NCBI RefSeq assembly: GCF_009724685.1
Contig: NZ_WMEF01000001.1
Span: 434,001 to 498,000 of the forward strand
Reading direction: 5' to 3'
Source of the DNA: Lysinibacillus cavernae
Lineage (GTDB): Bacteria > Bacillota > Bacilli > Bacillales_A > Planococcaceae
DNA length: 64,000 nucleotides
Shown: piece after piece, positions 18,060 to 27,931 of the stretch
How positions within the stretch are numbered: the first letter of the stretch is position 1
Layout of the letters: every line of letters begins with the position of its first letter
Made by a program: the position numbers and the translations under genes
The notes under the pieces: generated by a model
What the model saw: the letters and a program-made list of their open reading frames with translations, nothing else
What the model was told of the DNA's origin: nothing
Databases searched by the model: none

Positions 18060-18638
18060 ATGAACATTCCAAATAAAATTACCATCTCTCGAATCTTGCT
18101 TATTCCATTCTTTGTCATTGTTATGATGTTTGATTTTGGCTTGGGAACATTGACACTATTTGGTGCAGAGATGCCAATCCATCATTTTATAGGTGCACTT
18201 ATTTTTATCTTTGCTTCAACAACTGATTGGGTGGATGGTTATTATGCACGTAAGTATAATCTTGTGACAACGTTTGGGAAATTTTTAGATCCCTTAGCGG
18301 ACAAATTACTTGTTTCAGCAGCCTTCATTTTAATGGTTGAACTTGATATGGCACCTGCCTGGATTATCATCATTATTATTAGCCGTGAATTTGCTGTAAC
18401 TGGTTTACGTCTCATTTTGGCAGGTGGGGGAGAAGTCGTTGCTGCAAATCAGCTTGGTAAAATCAAAACTTGGGTACAAATAGTAGCGATCGCTGCTGCT
18501 CTCTTACACAACACAATCTTTACGTTGGTTGGTATTCCATTTGATATGATTATGCTTTATATTGCATTGTTCTTTACGCTTTGGTCTGGGTGGGATTATT
18601 TCTACCTAAATCGACGTGTTTTACTTGAGTCTAAATAA
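18060..18638 (+). CDS. pgsA: CDP-diacylglycerol-glycerol-3-phosphate 3-phosphatidyltransferase
   Basis: Makes phosphatidylglycerol phosphate from CDP-diacylglycerol and glycerol-3-phosphate in the membrane; essential for phospholipid synthesis. It has 192 residues and about six membrane helices. The full CDP-alcohol phosphotransferase signature is present near residue 60: D-W-V-D-G-Y-Y-A-R, eight residues, then G-KFL-D-PLA-D. ATG 18060 has AAAGGTG upstream; an in-frame ATG at 18042 lies before this site. It forms an operon with cinA (17-base gap). Confidence 0.95.
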   Translation: MNIPNKITISRILLIPFFVIVMMFDFGLGTLTLFGAEMPIHHFIGALIFIFASTTDWVDGYYARKYNLVTTFGKFLDPLADKLLVSAAFILMVELDMAPAWIIIIIISREFAVTGLRLILAGGGEVVAANQLGKIKTWVQIVAIAAALLHNTIFTLVGIPFDMIMLYIALFFTLWSGWDYFYLNRRVLLESK

Positions 18639-18655
18639 GAAAGGTCTTGTGGATC

Positions 18656-19915
18656 ATGAATGCTGAAATTCTTGCGGTTGGCTCAGAACTTTTATTAGGT
18701 CAAATTACGAATACAAATGCGAGATTTATTTCAAGTCAGTTATCCGAGCTTGGCATAAACGTTTTTTATCATACAGTCGTGGGAGATAATGCGAAACGTT
18801 TAGAACAAGCTATTGAAGTGGCAGAGTCTCGTGCTAATTTAATTATTTTTTCGGGAGGGCTTGGACCTACGAAAGATGATTTAACAAAGGAAACGATTGC
18901 TCGTCATCTTGGTGTTTCACTTGAGTTTGATAACGTTGCATTAACGTATATTGAGCAGTTTTTTGCCAAACGAGGGCGTTCAATGACGGAGAATAATCGT
19001 AAACAGGCATTAATTTTAGCTGGTAGTGAAGTGTTAGCCAACCACCATGGAATGGCACCTGGTATGATTTTCACAAAGAATGATTGCACGTATATGTTAC
19101 TTCCAGGACCACCAAAAGAGTTGGAGCCAATGTTTCAATTTGAGGCCAAACCAAAGCTTGCTGCGATGCTGAATGATGGAGGGATCATTGCATCTCATGT
19201 TATGCGATTTTATGGAATTGGTGAGGCTGAGCTCGAAGTACGTGTTCAAGATATTTTAGATTCACAAACAAATCCAACAGTTGCTCCACTTGCTTCAGAT
19301 GGTGAGGTAACATTGCGCGTAACAGCAAAAGCGGCAACAGAGCAGCATGCTCAGCAGCTCATTGCTGGGAAAGTTGCAGAGATACAGGCACTTGTTGGTG
19401 ATTATCAATATGGTGTAGATGATGATTCTCTTGCCTCGAAAACGGTTGAAATGCTACTGGATAATAAGCTAACAATTGCTGCTGCGGAAAGTTTAACAGC
19501 TGGATTATTCCAATCTGAGCTCGCTGAAATTCCTGGGGTAGGAAATGCGCTTATTGGAGGCGTTGTTACCTATGCAGCTGATGCGAAAGTAAAACAGCTT
19601 GGCATTTCAAAAGAATTAATTGATACACATGGTGTTGTCAGTGGCGAGTGTGCTGCGGCAATGGCAAGTGCTGTGCGTGAAAAATTTGCTACAAATATTG
19701 GGATTGGTCTCACAGGAGAAGCAGGTCCCACAGCGCACGATCATCAGCCAGTAGGTACGGTTTGGATTGGTATTGCTATCGATGATGAGGAGCCACTTAC
19801 ATATTTACTTCACTTATCTGGCATGCGAAATACGAATCGACTCCGTGCAGTGAAATTTACATGCCATTATTTAATGCAGCTTTTAGAAGAACATGGTTAT
19901 ACAAAACGATATTAA
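18656..19915 (+). CDS. cinA: CinA-like protein (MoaB-type domain plus nicotinamide-nucleotide amidase)
   Basis: The 419-residue protein has an N-terminal CinA/MoaB-like domain (AEILAVGSELLLGQ, SGGLGPTKDD near residue 65) linked to ADP-ribose pyrophosphatase-type activity in relatives, and a C-terminal PncC-like domain (AAESLTAGLFQSELAEIPG near residue 280, GLTGEAGP near 348) that deamidates nicotinamide mononucleotide. Start chosen at ATG 18656; the TTG at 18647 is only two bases from the GAAAGG site. Placement directly before recA matches many Firmicutes, where cinA and recA are linked and competence-inducible. Confidence 0.93.
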   Translation: MNAEILAVGSELLLGQITNTNARFISSQLSELGINVFYHTVVGDNAKRLEQAIEVAESRANLIIFSGGLGPTKDDLTKETIARHLGVSLEFDNVALTYIEQFFAKRGRSMTENNRKQALILAGSEVLANHHGMAPGMIFTKNDCTYMLLPGPPKELEPMFQFEAKPKLAAMLNDGGIIASHVMRFYGIGEAELEVRVQDILDSQTNPTVAPLASDGEVTLRVTAKAATEQHAQQLIAGKVAEIQALVGDYQYGVDDDSLASKTVEMLLDNKLTIAAAESLTAGLFQSELAEIPGVGNALIGGVVTYAADAKVKQLGISKELIDTHGVVSGECAAAMASAVREKFATNIGIGLTGEAGPTAHDHQPVGTVWIGIAIDDEEPLTYLLHLSGMRNTNRLRAVKFTCHYLMQLLEEHGYTKRY

Positions 19916-19979
19916 ATAGAGTAAAAATTAGGGATTTGGGTAGATGAAAACTATCCAAATTTTTATTTTGAAGAAAAAA

Positions 19980-19993
19980 CGAATAAATGTTCG
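19980..19993 (+). promoter_or_regulatory. LexA (SOS) box of recA
   Basis: CGAAT-AAAT-GTTCG matches the Bacillus LexA box CGAAC-N4-GTTCG with one mismatch and is close to the B. subtilis recA box. It lies nine bases upstream of the -35 of the recA promoter. SOS control of recA follows from the family; the site itself is seen directly. Confidence 0.88.
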
Positions 19994-20001
19994 CTTTTTT
20001 C

Positions 20002-20030
20002 TTGCGTGTTTTCTCAAAAACAAGTATAGT
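20002..20030 (+). promoter_or_regulatory. Sigma-A promoter of recA
   Basis: TTGCGT and TATAGT are spaced by exactly 17 bases, 46 bases upstream of the recA ATG and just downstream of the LexA box. Confidence 0.8.
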
Positions 20031-20075
20031 AGAGATAGATAAAAACAGTGAACAGTTTTCGAAGGAGGAAAATGA

Positions 20076-21140
20076 ATGAGTGATCGTAAAGCAGCCTTAG
20101 AGCAGGCTTTAAAACAAATTGAAAAGAATTTTGGTAAAGGTTCAATCATGAAACTCGGTGAAAAAACCGATTTAGAAATTGCGACATCTTCGAGTGGTTC
20201 GCTAGCACTTGATGCGGCATTAGGAGTTGGCGGTTATCCACGTGGACGTATTATCGAAGTATACGGTCCAGAGTCATCTGGTAAAACAACAGTTGCTCTA
20301 CATGCTATTGCTGAAGTACAGGCAGCAGGTGGACAAGCAGCATTTATTGATGCGGAGCATGCATTAGACCCAATCTATGCTCAAAAATTAGGTGTCAATA
20401 TTGATGAGCTATTATTATCACAGCCAGATACAGGGGAGCAAGCACTTGAAATTGCTGAAGCATTAGTACGTAGTGGTGCTATTGATATCATCGTTATTGA
20501 CTCTGTTGCTGCCTTAGTGCCAAAAGCTGAAATTGAAGGGGATATGGGTGACTCTCATGTCGGCTTACAAGCACGATTAATGTCTCAAGCATTACGTAAA
20601 CTTTCAGGTGCGATTAATAAATCAAAAACGATAGCTATTTTCATTAACCAAATTCGTGAAAAAATTGGTGTAATGTTCGGAAACCCAGAAACTACACCAG
20701 GTGGACGTGCGCTTAAATTCTACAGCTCTGTACGTTTAGAAGTTCGTCGCGCAGAGGCTATTAAGCAAGGTAATGATATTGTTGGTAACCGTACAAAAAT
20801 TAAAATTGTTAAAAATAAAGTAGCGCCGCCATTCCGTACAGCTGAAGTAGATATTATGTATGGTGAAGGGATTTCTAAAGAGGGCGAAACAGTTGATTTA
20901 GGTGTAGAATTAGACATTGTACAAAAAAGTGGTTCTTGGTATGCGTATGGTGACGAGCGCTTAGGACAGGGACGAGAAAATGCCAAACAGTATTTAAAAG
21001 AAAATGTTGCTGTTTTGGAAGAAATCGCTAATAAAATTCGAGCTTCTTACGGTATTGCAGCTGCTTCTTATACAATTGCTGCACATGATGAGGAAGAGAT
21101 GGATGAAGAATTAATGTTACTTCTTGAAGAAGAAAAATAA
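20076..21140 (+). CDS. recA: Recombinase RecA
   Basis: DNA-dependent ATPase for homologous strand exchange and co-protease for LexA cleavage. The 354 residues include Walker A GPESSGKT (64-71), Walker [11 protein letters not shown], the L2 DNA-binding loop [20 protein letters not shown], and an acidic tail ending [23 protein letters not shown] precedes the ATG. It is controlled by its own LexA-regulated promoter and ends at a terminator; cinA upstream is close but separated by that promoter. Confidence 0.99.
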   Translation: MSDRKAALEQALKQIEKNFGKGSIMKLGEKTDLEIATSSSGSLALDAALGVGGYPRGRIIEVYGPESSGKTTVALHAIAEVQAAGGQAAFIDAEHALDPIYAQKLGVNIDELLLSQPDTGEQALEIAEALVRSGAIDIIVIDSVAALVPKAEIEGDMGDSHVGLQARLMSQALRKLSGAINKSKTIAIFINQIREKIGVMFGNPETTPGGRALKFYSSVRLEVRRAEAIKQGNDIVGNRTKIKIVKNKVAPPFRTAEVDIMYGEGISKEGETVDLGVELDIVQKSGSWYAYGDERLGQGRENAKQYLKENVAVLEEIANKIRASYGIAAASYTIAAHDEEEMDEELMLLLEEEK

Positions 21141-21145
21141 ATCAC

Positions 21146-21187
21146 TGCATTGTTTCCACTTTATTGAGGGAACAATGCATTTTTTTG
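21146..21187 (+). terminator. Intrinsic terminator after recA
   Basis: TGCATTGTTtCC pairs with GGgAACAATGCA over a ten-base loop and is followed by seven T, five bases after the recA stop. Confidence 0.9.
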
Positions 21188-21381
21188 TCTATATTCTTAT
21201 ATTTTTACACATAATAAGAGAGATGTTATATCCCTTGGAGTTTATTTCTAATGTACTGTTTTAATAATAATTGTATATATGAAGAAGTTTTTTCTAGTGT
21301 AAAAGTAATAGGGAAAAAATTCACTGAATGGATAGGGCTTACTTTTTTTCGGTTGGAGAGCGTTCAGACGCCCGACTATCC
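21188..21381 (+). other. Intergenic stretch before the rny promoter
   Basis: No gene found; in B. subtilis pbpX lies between recA and rny, but no trace of it is visible. The only structure is an imperfect long-range inverted repeat, GGATAGGGC (21330-21338) against GCCCGACTATCC (21370-21381), ending right at the -35 box of the rny promoter. Confidence 0.4.
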
Positions 21382-21410
21382 TTGACAGAGCTTGAGGCTA
21401 GCTATACAAT
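21382..21410 (+). promoter_or_regulatory. Strong sigma-A promoter upstream of rny
   Basis: A perfect -35 TTGACA and a -10 TACAAT are separated by 17 bases. The expected start near 21417 leaves an untranslated leader of about 290 nt before rny. Confidence 0.8.
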
Positions 21411-21704
21411 TAAATATGTATAATTTCTGAATTATGACTTTAAATAGGCAGTACATTTTATCTTCATTTAGCAAATGTTTTATAGTGAAATGGACATCAC
21501 ACTTTTTAGAGATTTCCTTGTAATTGGTGGTTGTTCCTTTTCAATAGATGCATAAACAGCTACTGAATGAAGCTAGAGCCTTTGGCGAATTGAGCAGATT
21601 TTGTATAAGTACAAAGTCAACATCTGGCGTAATTTCGTCAAGGCGACATTGATGTATGCGCCGACTGAAACTGTAATACCCAAATAGCAAGAGGAGGTGT
21701 TCAT
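21411..21704 (+). other. Long 5' leader of rny
   Basis: About 290 bases between the predicted transcript start and the rny ATG, with no coding frame that I can support and no terminator seen. It ends in the rny ribosome site AAGAGGAGGTG. Possible uses are autoregulation by RNase Y cleavage of its own leader or a small RNA; no known riboswitch motif was recognised. Confidence 0.35.
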
Positions 21705-23264
21705 ATGGATGGAATTACTATCATCTCCGCTTTGCTTGGACTCATCGTTGGTGCCGCTGTTAGCTATATCTACATGAAAAAAGTGAATGACTCAAAAATC
21801 ACTGGTGCTAAACATGTCGCTGAAACAATCGTTGAAGAAGGAAAACGAGAAGCGGAGGCAATGAAGAAAGAAGCACTACTTGAAGCCAAAGATGAAACTC
21901 ACAAATTTCGTACTGAAGCCGAAAATGACATTCGTGAACGTCGTTTAGAACTTCAAAAACAAGAGAACCGTTTATTGCAAAGAGAAGAGAATCTTGATCG
22001 CAAGGATGATGCTCTAAATAAGAGAGAAGCAGGCTTAGAGCGTAAAGAGCAAGCTCTAGCTGAAAGACAACAGCATATTGAACAGATGGAGAGCAAAGTG
22101 GACGAGCTCGTTGCATCACAAAAAACAGAACTAGAACGTATTTCTGCTTTAACTAGAGAAGAAGCTAAATCAATTATCTTAAATGAAGTAGAAAAAGAAT
22201 TGACAACTGATATTGCTGTGATGACGAAGGAAGCTGAAACACGTGCGAAAGAAGACTCAGATAAAAAAGCGCGTGAAATTTTATCATTAGCATTACAACG
22301 CTTTGCCGCAGATCACGTAGCAGAAACAACTGTATCTGTTGTGAACTTGCCAAATGATGAAATGAAAGGCCGTATTATTGGTCGCGAAGGTCGTAATATC
22401 CGTACACTGGAAACGTTAACAGGAATCGATTTAATTATTGATGATACACCGGAAGCGGTTATATTATCAGGCTTCGATCCAATTCGTCGTGAAACGGCTC
22501 GACTTGCACTTGAAAAACTTGTACAGGATGGTCGCATTCACCCTGCCCGCATTGAGGAAATGGTGGAAAAAGCTCGACGTGAAGTGGATGAACAAATCCG
22601 CGAAACAGGTGAGCAAACTACATTTGAAATTGGTATTCATAACTTACATCCAGATTTAATGAAAATTCTAGGCCGCATGAAATATCGTACAAGCTATGGA
22701 CAAAACGTCCTAAAACATTCAATTGAAGTCGCACATTTAGCAGGATTACTTGCTGCTGAACTTGGTGAAGATGTAGCATTAGCTCGTCGCGCAGGCTTAT
22801 TACATGATATTGGGAAAGCAATTGACCATGAAGTAGAAGGTAGCCACGTCGAAATCGGTGTGGAATTAGCAACAAAATATAAAGAACATCCAGTTGTAAT
22901 TAACAGTATCGCTTCACATCATGGTGATACTGAAGCAACATCTGTCATTGCGGTATTAGTCGCTGCAGCTGATGCATTATCAGCAGCTCGTCCAGGTGCA
23001 CGCAGTGAAACACTTGAAAACTATATCCGCAGACTTGAAAAGTTAGAGGAAATTTCTGAAAGCTATGATGGCGTAGAAAAATCTTATGCAATTCAAGCTG
23101 GCCGTGAAATTCGTATCATTGTACAACCTGAAAAAATTGATGATTTAGCATCCCATCGTCTTGCACGTGATATTCGCAAACGTATTGAGGAAGAGTTAGA
23201 TTATCCAGGTCATATTAAAGTAACAGTCATTCGCGAAACACGTGCTGTGGAGTACGCGAAATAA
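21705..23264 (+). CDS. rny: Ribonuclease Y
   Basis: Membrane-bound endoribonuclease that starts mRNA decay. The 519 residues are: one N-terminal membrane helix (about 3-24), a long coiled coil rich in Glu/Lys/Arg (about 30-190, [20 protein letters not shown]), a KH RNA-binding domain ([20 protein letters not shown], about 210-280) and an HD metal domain with LLHDIGKA and SHHGD (about 335-430). The C-terminus [10 protein letters not shown] is identical in Bacillus Rny. AGGAGGTG precedes the ATG. Alone between its promoter and terminator. Confidence 0.98.
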   Translation: MDGITIISALLGLIVGAAVSYIYMKKVNDSKITGAKHVAETIVEEGKREAEAMKKEALLEAKDETHKFRTEAENDIRERRLELQKQENRLLQREENLDRKDDALNKREAGLERKEQALAERQQHIEQMESKVDELVASQKTELERISALTREEAKSIILNEVEKELTTDIAVMTKEAETRAKEDSDKKAREILSLALQRFAADHVAETTVSVVNLPNDEMKGRIIGREGRNIRTLETLTGIDLIIDDTPEAVILSGFDPIRRETARLALEKLVQDGRIHPARIEEMVEKARREVDEQIRETGEQTTFEIGIHNLHPDLMKILGRMKYRTSYGQNVLKHSIEVAHLAGLLAAELGEDVALARRAGLLHDIGKAIDHEVEGSHVEIGVELATKYKEHPVVINSIASHHGDTEATSVIAVLVAAADALSAARPGARSETLENYIRRLEKLEEISESYDGVEKSYAIQAGREIRIIVQPEKIDDLASHRLARDIRKRIEEELDYPGHIKVTVIRETRAVEYAK

Positions 23265-23275
23265 TATTGAAAGTT

Positions 23276-23316
23276 AGAGGTTTCTTTAGATTACTATCTA
23301 GAGAGCCTCTTTTTTA
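23276..23316 (+). terminator. Intrinsic terminator after rny
   Basis: AGAGG...CT pairs with AG...CCTCT, interrupted by a few mismatches, and runs into six T. It separates rny from the polysaccharide locus. Confidence 0.75.
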
Positions 23317-23401
23317 ATATCAATAGAGTCATGTTTGAGGAGCGTCCATCATAAAAAAGAAGAAGACTAAATTTTGATTAACGATGAAAGATGTGATAAT
23401 C

Positions 23402-24166
23402 ATGATCGATCTCCATGCACATGTATTATATGGTGTGGATGATGGACCGAAAAATGAGATGGACTCCTTGTATATGCTAAGGCAAGCTGCAAGAGAAGGC
23501 ATAACAGATATCATTTGTACATCTCATGCGATGCACCCACAATTTCATGTTCCATATAGCAAAGTAGAAGATCAGGTAAAGGACTTACAACAGTTATTGC
23601 AACATCATCAAATTCATATCACACTCCATACAGGCCACGAAATTCGCTTACATGAAGAACTTCCTACATTACTTCAGCAACAGCAATTGCATCCATTAGC
23701 ACAGTCAAAATATATCCTATTCGAACTTCCTTCTAGCACCATTCCCGCCTATACGATAGAGATGATAAGGCAATTGAAATCATCTGGCTATAGACCAATT
23801 TTGGCACATCCAGAACGAAATTTTGCTATTAGAGAAAATCCGAAGAGACTGGATGCCCTTATTCAACAGGGCGTCTTCACACAGCTGACGGCGGGTAGTT
23901 TGACAGGGTTGTATGGTAAGGAGGTCCAGCGTTTATCACTCGCTTTAGTGAGGGCAAATTACATTCATACGATTGGTTCTGACGCGCACAATATCCGCAC
24001 ACGAAGTTTTTGCTATCAAGCAGCGCTCCATTATCTAGAAAAGAAGAAGGAGGTAGATACGATAAATCACCTCTTAAATAATAATGCAAGCGTTTTAGCA
24101 AACAAACCTATTTTTCCACTTGAATTAGGGGACATCGCTATAAAGAAACGATGGCCTATTTTTTAA
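23402..24166 (+). CDS. PHP-family tyrosine-protein phosphatase of the polysaccharide locus (YwqE/CpsB type)
   Basis: Manganese-dependent phosphatase that removes phosphate from the bacterial tyrosine kinase and so sets polysaccharide production. The 254 residues carry the PHP motifs: MIDLHAHVLYGVDDGP at the N-terminus, ICTSHAMHP, HTGHEIR, LAHPERN and GSDAHN. The first motif (HAHVLYGVDDG) is the CpsB/YwqE signature. ATG 23402 is chosen because family members start at this MID; ATG 23384 is also possible and neither has a good ribosome site. It is the first gene of the eight-gene locus, placed before the kinase it probably acts on. Confidence 0.88.
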   Translation: MIDLHAHVLYGVDDGPKNEMDSLYMLRQAAREGITDIICTSHAMHPQFHVPYSKVEDQVKDLQQLLQHHQIHITLHTGHEIRLHEELPTLLQQQQLHPLAQSKYILFELPSSTIPAYTIEMIRQLKSSGYRPILAHPERNFAIRENPKRLDALIQQGVFTQLTAGSLTGLYGKEVQRLSLALVRANYIHTIGSDAHNIRTRSFCYQAALHYLEKKKEVDTINHLLNNNASVLANKPIFPLELGDIAIKKRWPIF

Positions 24167-24197
24167 ACGTCTTTGTAGAATTGAGCGTGAGAATCAC

Positions 24198-25346
24198 ATG
24201 AAATTATTCTACACATTAATGTTTAGCTCACTTATTTTTATGAGCCTCATGCAACCAGTCGCTGGAATTTTCCATAAATCATCTTTATTATTCAGCCTGC
24301 TAATCATAATAGTATCAATACTCCTGCATAAAAAAATCATCATTCAAAATGTACAAGCTAGTGTTTTTTTTAGTTTATATACTTTTTTTTGTGTAATGTC
24401 AGCGGGTGTAAATCAGGATATGGCGTTATTGAAAAACAGTCTGCAATTAATGTGCATGTTTGTAGCTGTTTCCATTTTTTTTAATGACCTTGTGAAAGAG
24501 CGTGTTTTAGAAATTGTTTTAAATAGTGTTCTGATTGCTTATTTACCATTTTTAGTTTTATGTTTTCAGCAAGCGAATTATATGTTTGATGCTTTTGCAG
24601 GGGTATTTGAAAACCCGAATACAATGGGATTTTCAATGATTGGGTTAATGATTGTTGTGCTGATGAGGCTGTATAACGTTGCAATGCAAATGTTACATGG
24701 TCAACAACGTATAAAATGTATGCTGTCTTTTATGCTCTATACAATCATCTATTTAGTTGGTTTGTATGTCATTTTGCTATCAAATGCACGTACTTCATTA
24801 CTAACAGTTGCTTTTGCTACAGTTGTTGTATTTGTGTGTATTGTCAAAAGCATGAACAAAACCTTCCTACCATTCATAAAGTTTATCGCACTCTTTACAG
24901 CCGTAGCTTTCACCGTTGTAATGATAATGATGAACATGAACATGATGCAAGAGGCGATACAAAGTATTCGATTAAAAATGGAGAAAAAGTCTATGAACAT
25001 AACAGATGGCCGTCTAGAAATTTGGCAATATGTATTTGAGCATTTTAATTTCTGGGGACATGGTGTTGAATCACTATGGTCTATAGGTGTTTCTCATGCA
25101 CATAATACATTTATTAATATTTTACAGGAAGCAGGATTGCTGGCACTCATCAGTTATTGTTTGTTTCTATTTGTAATCGCCAAAGGCTATCGTCAAATGA
25201 ATGAACAGCTCATCGTGTTTACAGGTTTGGTCATAGTAGCAGTACTAGGTGTTTCCACATTTGAAATACTTTATTTTAATATGCTCCATATCCTTGTATT
25301 TGTTGTAAGTGGGAGCATAAGGGATCAGGGCAAAAAAACGATTTGA
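24198..25346 (+). CDS. O-antigen ligase/polymerase-type membrane protein (Wzy-like)
   Basis: The 382-residue protein has about ten to twelve hydrophobic segments and few charged residues. The large outside loop near residues 255-300 ends with HGVESLWSIGVSHAHNTFINIL, the H-x-H-N pattern of the Wzy_C/O-antigen ligase family; VFENPNTMGFSMIGLM near residue 137 also fits. It probably joins lipid-linked repeat units outside the membrane. Sequence identity in this family is low, so Wzy rather than ligase is inferred from the neighbouring chain-length protein and flippase. Confidence 0.78.
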   Translation: MKLFYTLMFSSLIFMSLMQPVAGIFHKSSLLFSLLIIIVSILLHKKIIIQNVQASVFFSLYTFFCVMSAGVNQDMALLKNSLQLMCMFVAVSIFFNDLVKERVLEIVLNSVLIAYLPFLVLCFQQANYMFDAFAGVFENPNTMGFSMIGLMIVVLMRLYNVAMQMLHGQQRIKCMLSFMLYTIIYLVGLYVILLSNARTSLLTVAFATVVVFVCIVKSMNKTFLPFIKFIALFTAVAFTVVMIMMNMNMMQEAIQSIRLKMEKKSMNITDGRLEIWQYVFEHFNFWGHGVESLWSIGVSHAHNTFINILQEAGLLALISYCLFLFVIAKGYRQMNEQLIVFTGLVIVAVLGVSTFEILYFNMLHILVFVVSGSIRDQGKKTI

Positions 25347-25421
25347 CCGAATAAGCAGTAGGCTTGTTTAATATACTTTAGTAGCATGACCACTATTGCC
25401 TATTAGGAGGGGATCCATTTT

Positions 25422-26138
25422 GTGAATGAAGAAATGACAGTACAAGGTCTAGTAAAAGTATTGCAAAAACGCTGGTTCTTCATCCTAATGCTCATGATAC
25501 TGTCAATTGTTACGGCTATATTGATCAGTTACTTTATTCAAACACCGATCTATGAAGCGGAAACCCAATTATTAGTCAATCAAAAAAGCTATGAAAATCA
25601 GCAACTAGTAGGCGCGCAGAATGTTGATACGGATCTTCGGTTGATTAATACGTACAATGTGATTATCAAAAGTCCTGTTATTTTAGCAAAGGTCATTGAT
25701 GTGCTAGTACTTGATACGAGCCCCGAGGAATTAATGAAGCAAATCGAAGTATCGAGCGCCAATAATTCTCAAGTCGTAAATATTCGGGTACAGGATGAGA
25801 ATGAAGAGAAGGCTGTAAAAATAGCCAATACGATTGCGGAAGTTTTTAAAGAGGAAATCCCTATATTAATGCATGTAGACAATATTAATATACTTTTTGT
25901 TGCTAAATCCAGTGAGTCTCCAGTACCTGTGAAGCCAAATAAAATACTAAATCTCCTCATAGCAGCCATCGGTGGTTTCAGTGTGGCAATTGTGCTTGCG
26001 TATTTTTTAGAAACGATTGATAAGACCATTAAAACAGAGCAAGATATCGAAGAAATTTTATCATTACCAGTAATTGGGATAGTGAGTAACATCGAACCGC
26101 TTACTAGAAAAAAATCGAGAGTCAGGGGGTCATCCTAA
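25422..26138 (+). CDS. Chain-length determinant / tyrosine-kinase adaptor (Wzz, YwqC/CapA type)
   Basis: The 238-residue membrane protein has two helices (about residues 16-38 and 175-197) flanking an extracellular domain. The proline-rich segment before the second helix (ESPVPVKPNKILNLLIA) is the usual Wzz mark. In Gram-positive bacteria this subunit activates the separate cytoplasmic tyrosine kinase through its C-terminal tail; the kinase gene follows with a one-base overlap (TAATG). GTG 25422 lies about nine bases after AGGAGGGG. Confidence 0.9.
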   Translation: MNEEMTVQGLVKVLQKRWFFILMLMILSIVTAILISYFIQTPIYEAETQLLVNQKSYENQQLVGAQNVDTDLRLINTYNVIIKSPVILAKVIDVLVLDTSPEELMKQIEVSSANNSQVVNIRVQDENEEKAVKIANTIAEVFKEEIPILMHVDNINILFVAKSSESPVPVKPNKILNLLIAAIGGFSVAIVLAYFLETIDKTIKTEQDIEEILSLPVIGIVSNIEPLTRKKSRVRGSS

Positions 26139-26836
26139 TGTTTTTCAAGAGAAAAACAAAAAAATCACCAATGGCTCGCAAGTTGATTACTATTTCTGAT
26201 ATGACGTCAATTCCTTCAGAACAATATCGAACGATTCGTGCAAATATAAAGTTTTCACAACCTAATCAAGATGTGAAAACCATTTTAGTAACATCCTCCA
26301 TTGCTGGCGAAGGTAAATCTACAAATGCAGCGAATATTGGTGTGGTATTTTCACAAGAGAGCAAAAACATACTTATTGTAGACGCCGATATGCGAAAACC
26401 GACCTTGCATCATACGTTCTATCTCGACAATATTCTAGGGCTATCTTCGGTATTATCACGGCAATCAACGCTACAAGAAGTTATTCAAGAAACTTTCGTA
26501 GAAGGGGTGGATATCATTTCGAGTGGGCCTATTCCTCCCAATCCTACAGAGTTGTTAGCTTCTGAAACAATGACCTCCTTAATGACTGAAGTGAAAGGAA
26601 TATACGATCTCATTATTTTTGATGCACCACCATTACTTTTTTTATCGGATGCACAAATTTTATCGAATAAATGTGATGGCACCATATTGATTGTCAATAC
26701 GGGTGTGGTTGGGAAGGCAGCTGTTGTAAAATCGAAATCAATCTTAACGGTTTCCAAGGCCAATATTTTAGGGGTTATCTTGAATAATTATAAAATAAAA
26801 GGTAGTACGTACGAGCATTATTATGGAAAAGAATAA
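26138..26836 (+). CDS. Bacterial tyrosine kinase (CpsD/YwqD type)
   Basis: Autophosphorylating BY-kinase that works with the preceding adaptor to control polysaccharide polymerisation and export. The 232 residues show Walker A SSIAGEGKST (near 52-61), Walker A' ILIVDADMRKP, Walker B LIIFDAPP and a short C-terminal tyrosine cluster (STYEHYYGKE, three Tyr). The N-terminal EQYRTIRANI motif that contacts the partner subunit is present. The tyrosine tail is short compared with kinases that carry four or more Tyr. Confidence 0.92.
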   Translation: MFFKRKTKKSPMARKLITISDMTSIPSEQYRTIRANIKFSQPNQDVKTILVTSSIAGEGKSTNAANIGVVFSQESKNILIVDADMRKPTLHHTFYLDNILGLSSVLSRQSTLQEVIQETFVEGVDIISSGPIPPNPTELLASETMTSLMTEVKGIYDLIIFDAPPLLFLSDAQILSNKCDGTILIVNTGVVGKAAVVKSKSILTVSKANILGVILNNYKIKGSTYEHYYGKE

Positions 26837-26845
26837 GGGTGGAAA

Positions 26846-27931
26846 ATGGCATTGAAAAAAATCTTGCATATTATCCCAACAACGGATTTCGGTGGTATTA
26901 CGACGATGATAGTGGACATTTGGATGAATACGAATAAATCGTTGTACCATTTTGATTTCGTGTCGTTTAATAAAGGGCAGTACCATGAATTTTTTTTACA
27001 ACAAGGTTCGAAGGTATTTTACGAAAAATTTATTACACAGCAAGGTCCGTTCTCTTATATGATGAATATTTATCGAATTCTAAAGCAACATGGATATGAT
27101 GCAATTCACGATCATACAGGCTATCGAGCAGTATTTACATTGCTGGCAGCGCGTTTAGCAGGTGTTCAGTGTCGTGTGTTACATAGTCATACGAATGTTG
27201 CTGAAGAGTGGAATAATAAAGTCTTTTTAACTTTATTAAAAAAACTAAGTGTTTTTAATGGAACAAAATTAGTAGCCTGTAGTCAAAAAGCGGGGGAATT
27301 TTGCTTTGACGGAAGACCCTTTGAAGTACTAGCTAATCCAATAGATATTCAAAAAATAGAACGATTGTCATTTGAAGAGAATAGAAATTTGAGGGAAGAG
27401 CTGGGAATACAAGCTGAAGATTTAGTGTTAGGACATATTGGCCGCTTTGTGCCAGTAAAAAACCATCCCTTTTTAATTGAACTTGCCGTAAATTTAAAAC
27501 AACAAGGTATTCCATTTAAATTGTTTTTAATAGGGGATGGCCCTTTAGAGCAGGATATTCGCCTACTCGTCAAACAAAGAAACGTAGAGGACTGTGTTCG
27601 ATTTTTAGGACAGCGTGCAGATATCATCAAGCTCCTTCAACTTTTTGATAAATTTCTTTTACCATCACAATACGAGGGTTTTGGGATTGTCCTTTTAGAG
27701 GCACAAGTCTGTGGAACACCTGCCATTGTCTCTTCAACTCTACCAAGAGAAGTAGATCTAAATATTGATTTAGTGCATTATTTAGATTTGCATGGGGATA
27801 TAGATAGCTGGCTTCAGGCGATTGTTACCGAAAATGTGAAATTAGACCAACAAATCATTCGTAACAGTATCAAAAATAAAGGACTTGATGCAGAAGAAAT
27901 TACACGCAGGTTGTGCGCACTCTACATATAA
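26846..27931 (+). CDS. Glycosyltransferase family 4 (GT-B fold)
   Basis: The 361-residue cytoplasmic enzyme probably adds one sugar to the lipid-linked repeat unit. N-terminal domain: HIIPTTDFGGITTMI, then HDHTGYRA; C-terminal Glycos_transf_1 domain: LGHIGRFVPVKNH, LFLIGDGPLEQDI, VRFLGQRADI and the donor-binding acidic motif PSQYEGFGIVLLEAQVCGTP (E-x7-E). Nine bases separate it from the kinase gene. Sugar specificity cannot be read from sequence. Confidence 0.88.
   Translation: MALKKILHIIPTTDFGGITTMIVDIWMNTNKSLYHFDFVSFNKGQYHEFFLQQGSKVFYEKFITQQGPFSYMMNIYRILKQHGYDAIHDHTGYRAVFTLLAARLAGVQCRVLHSHTNVAEEWNNKVFLTLLKKLSVFNGTKLVACSQKAGEFCFDGRPFEVLANPIDIQKIERLSFEENRNLREELGIQAEDLVLGHIGRFVPVKNHPFLIELAVNLKQQGIPFKLFLIGDGPLEQDIRLLVKQRNVEDCVRFLGQRADIIKLLQLFDKFLLPSQYEGFGIVLLEAQVCGTPAIVSSTLPREVDLNIDLVHYLDLHGDIDSWLQAIVTENVKLDQQIIRNSIKNKGLDAEEITRRLCALYI

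Noticed and set aside
23402-24166. Reading the first gene of the polysaccharide locus as histidinol phosphatase
   Set aside because: The HAHVLYGVDDG motif and the neighbouring tyrosine kinase fit a CpsB/YwqE phosphatase; no histidine genes are near.
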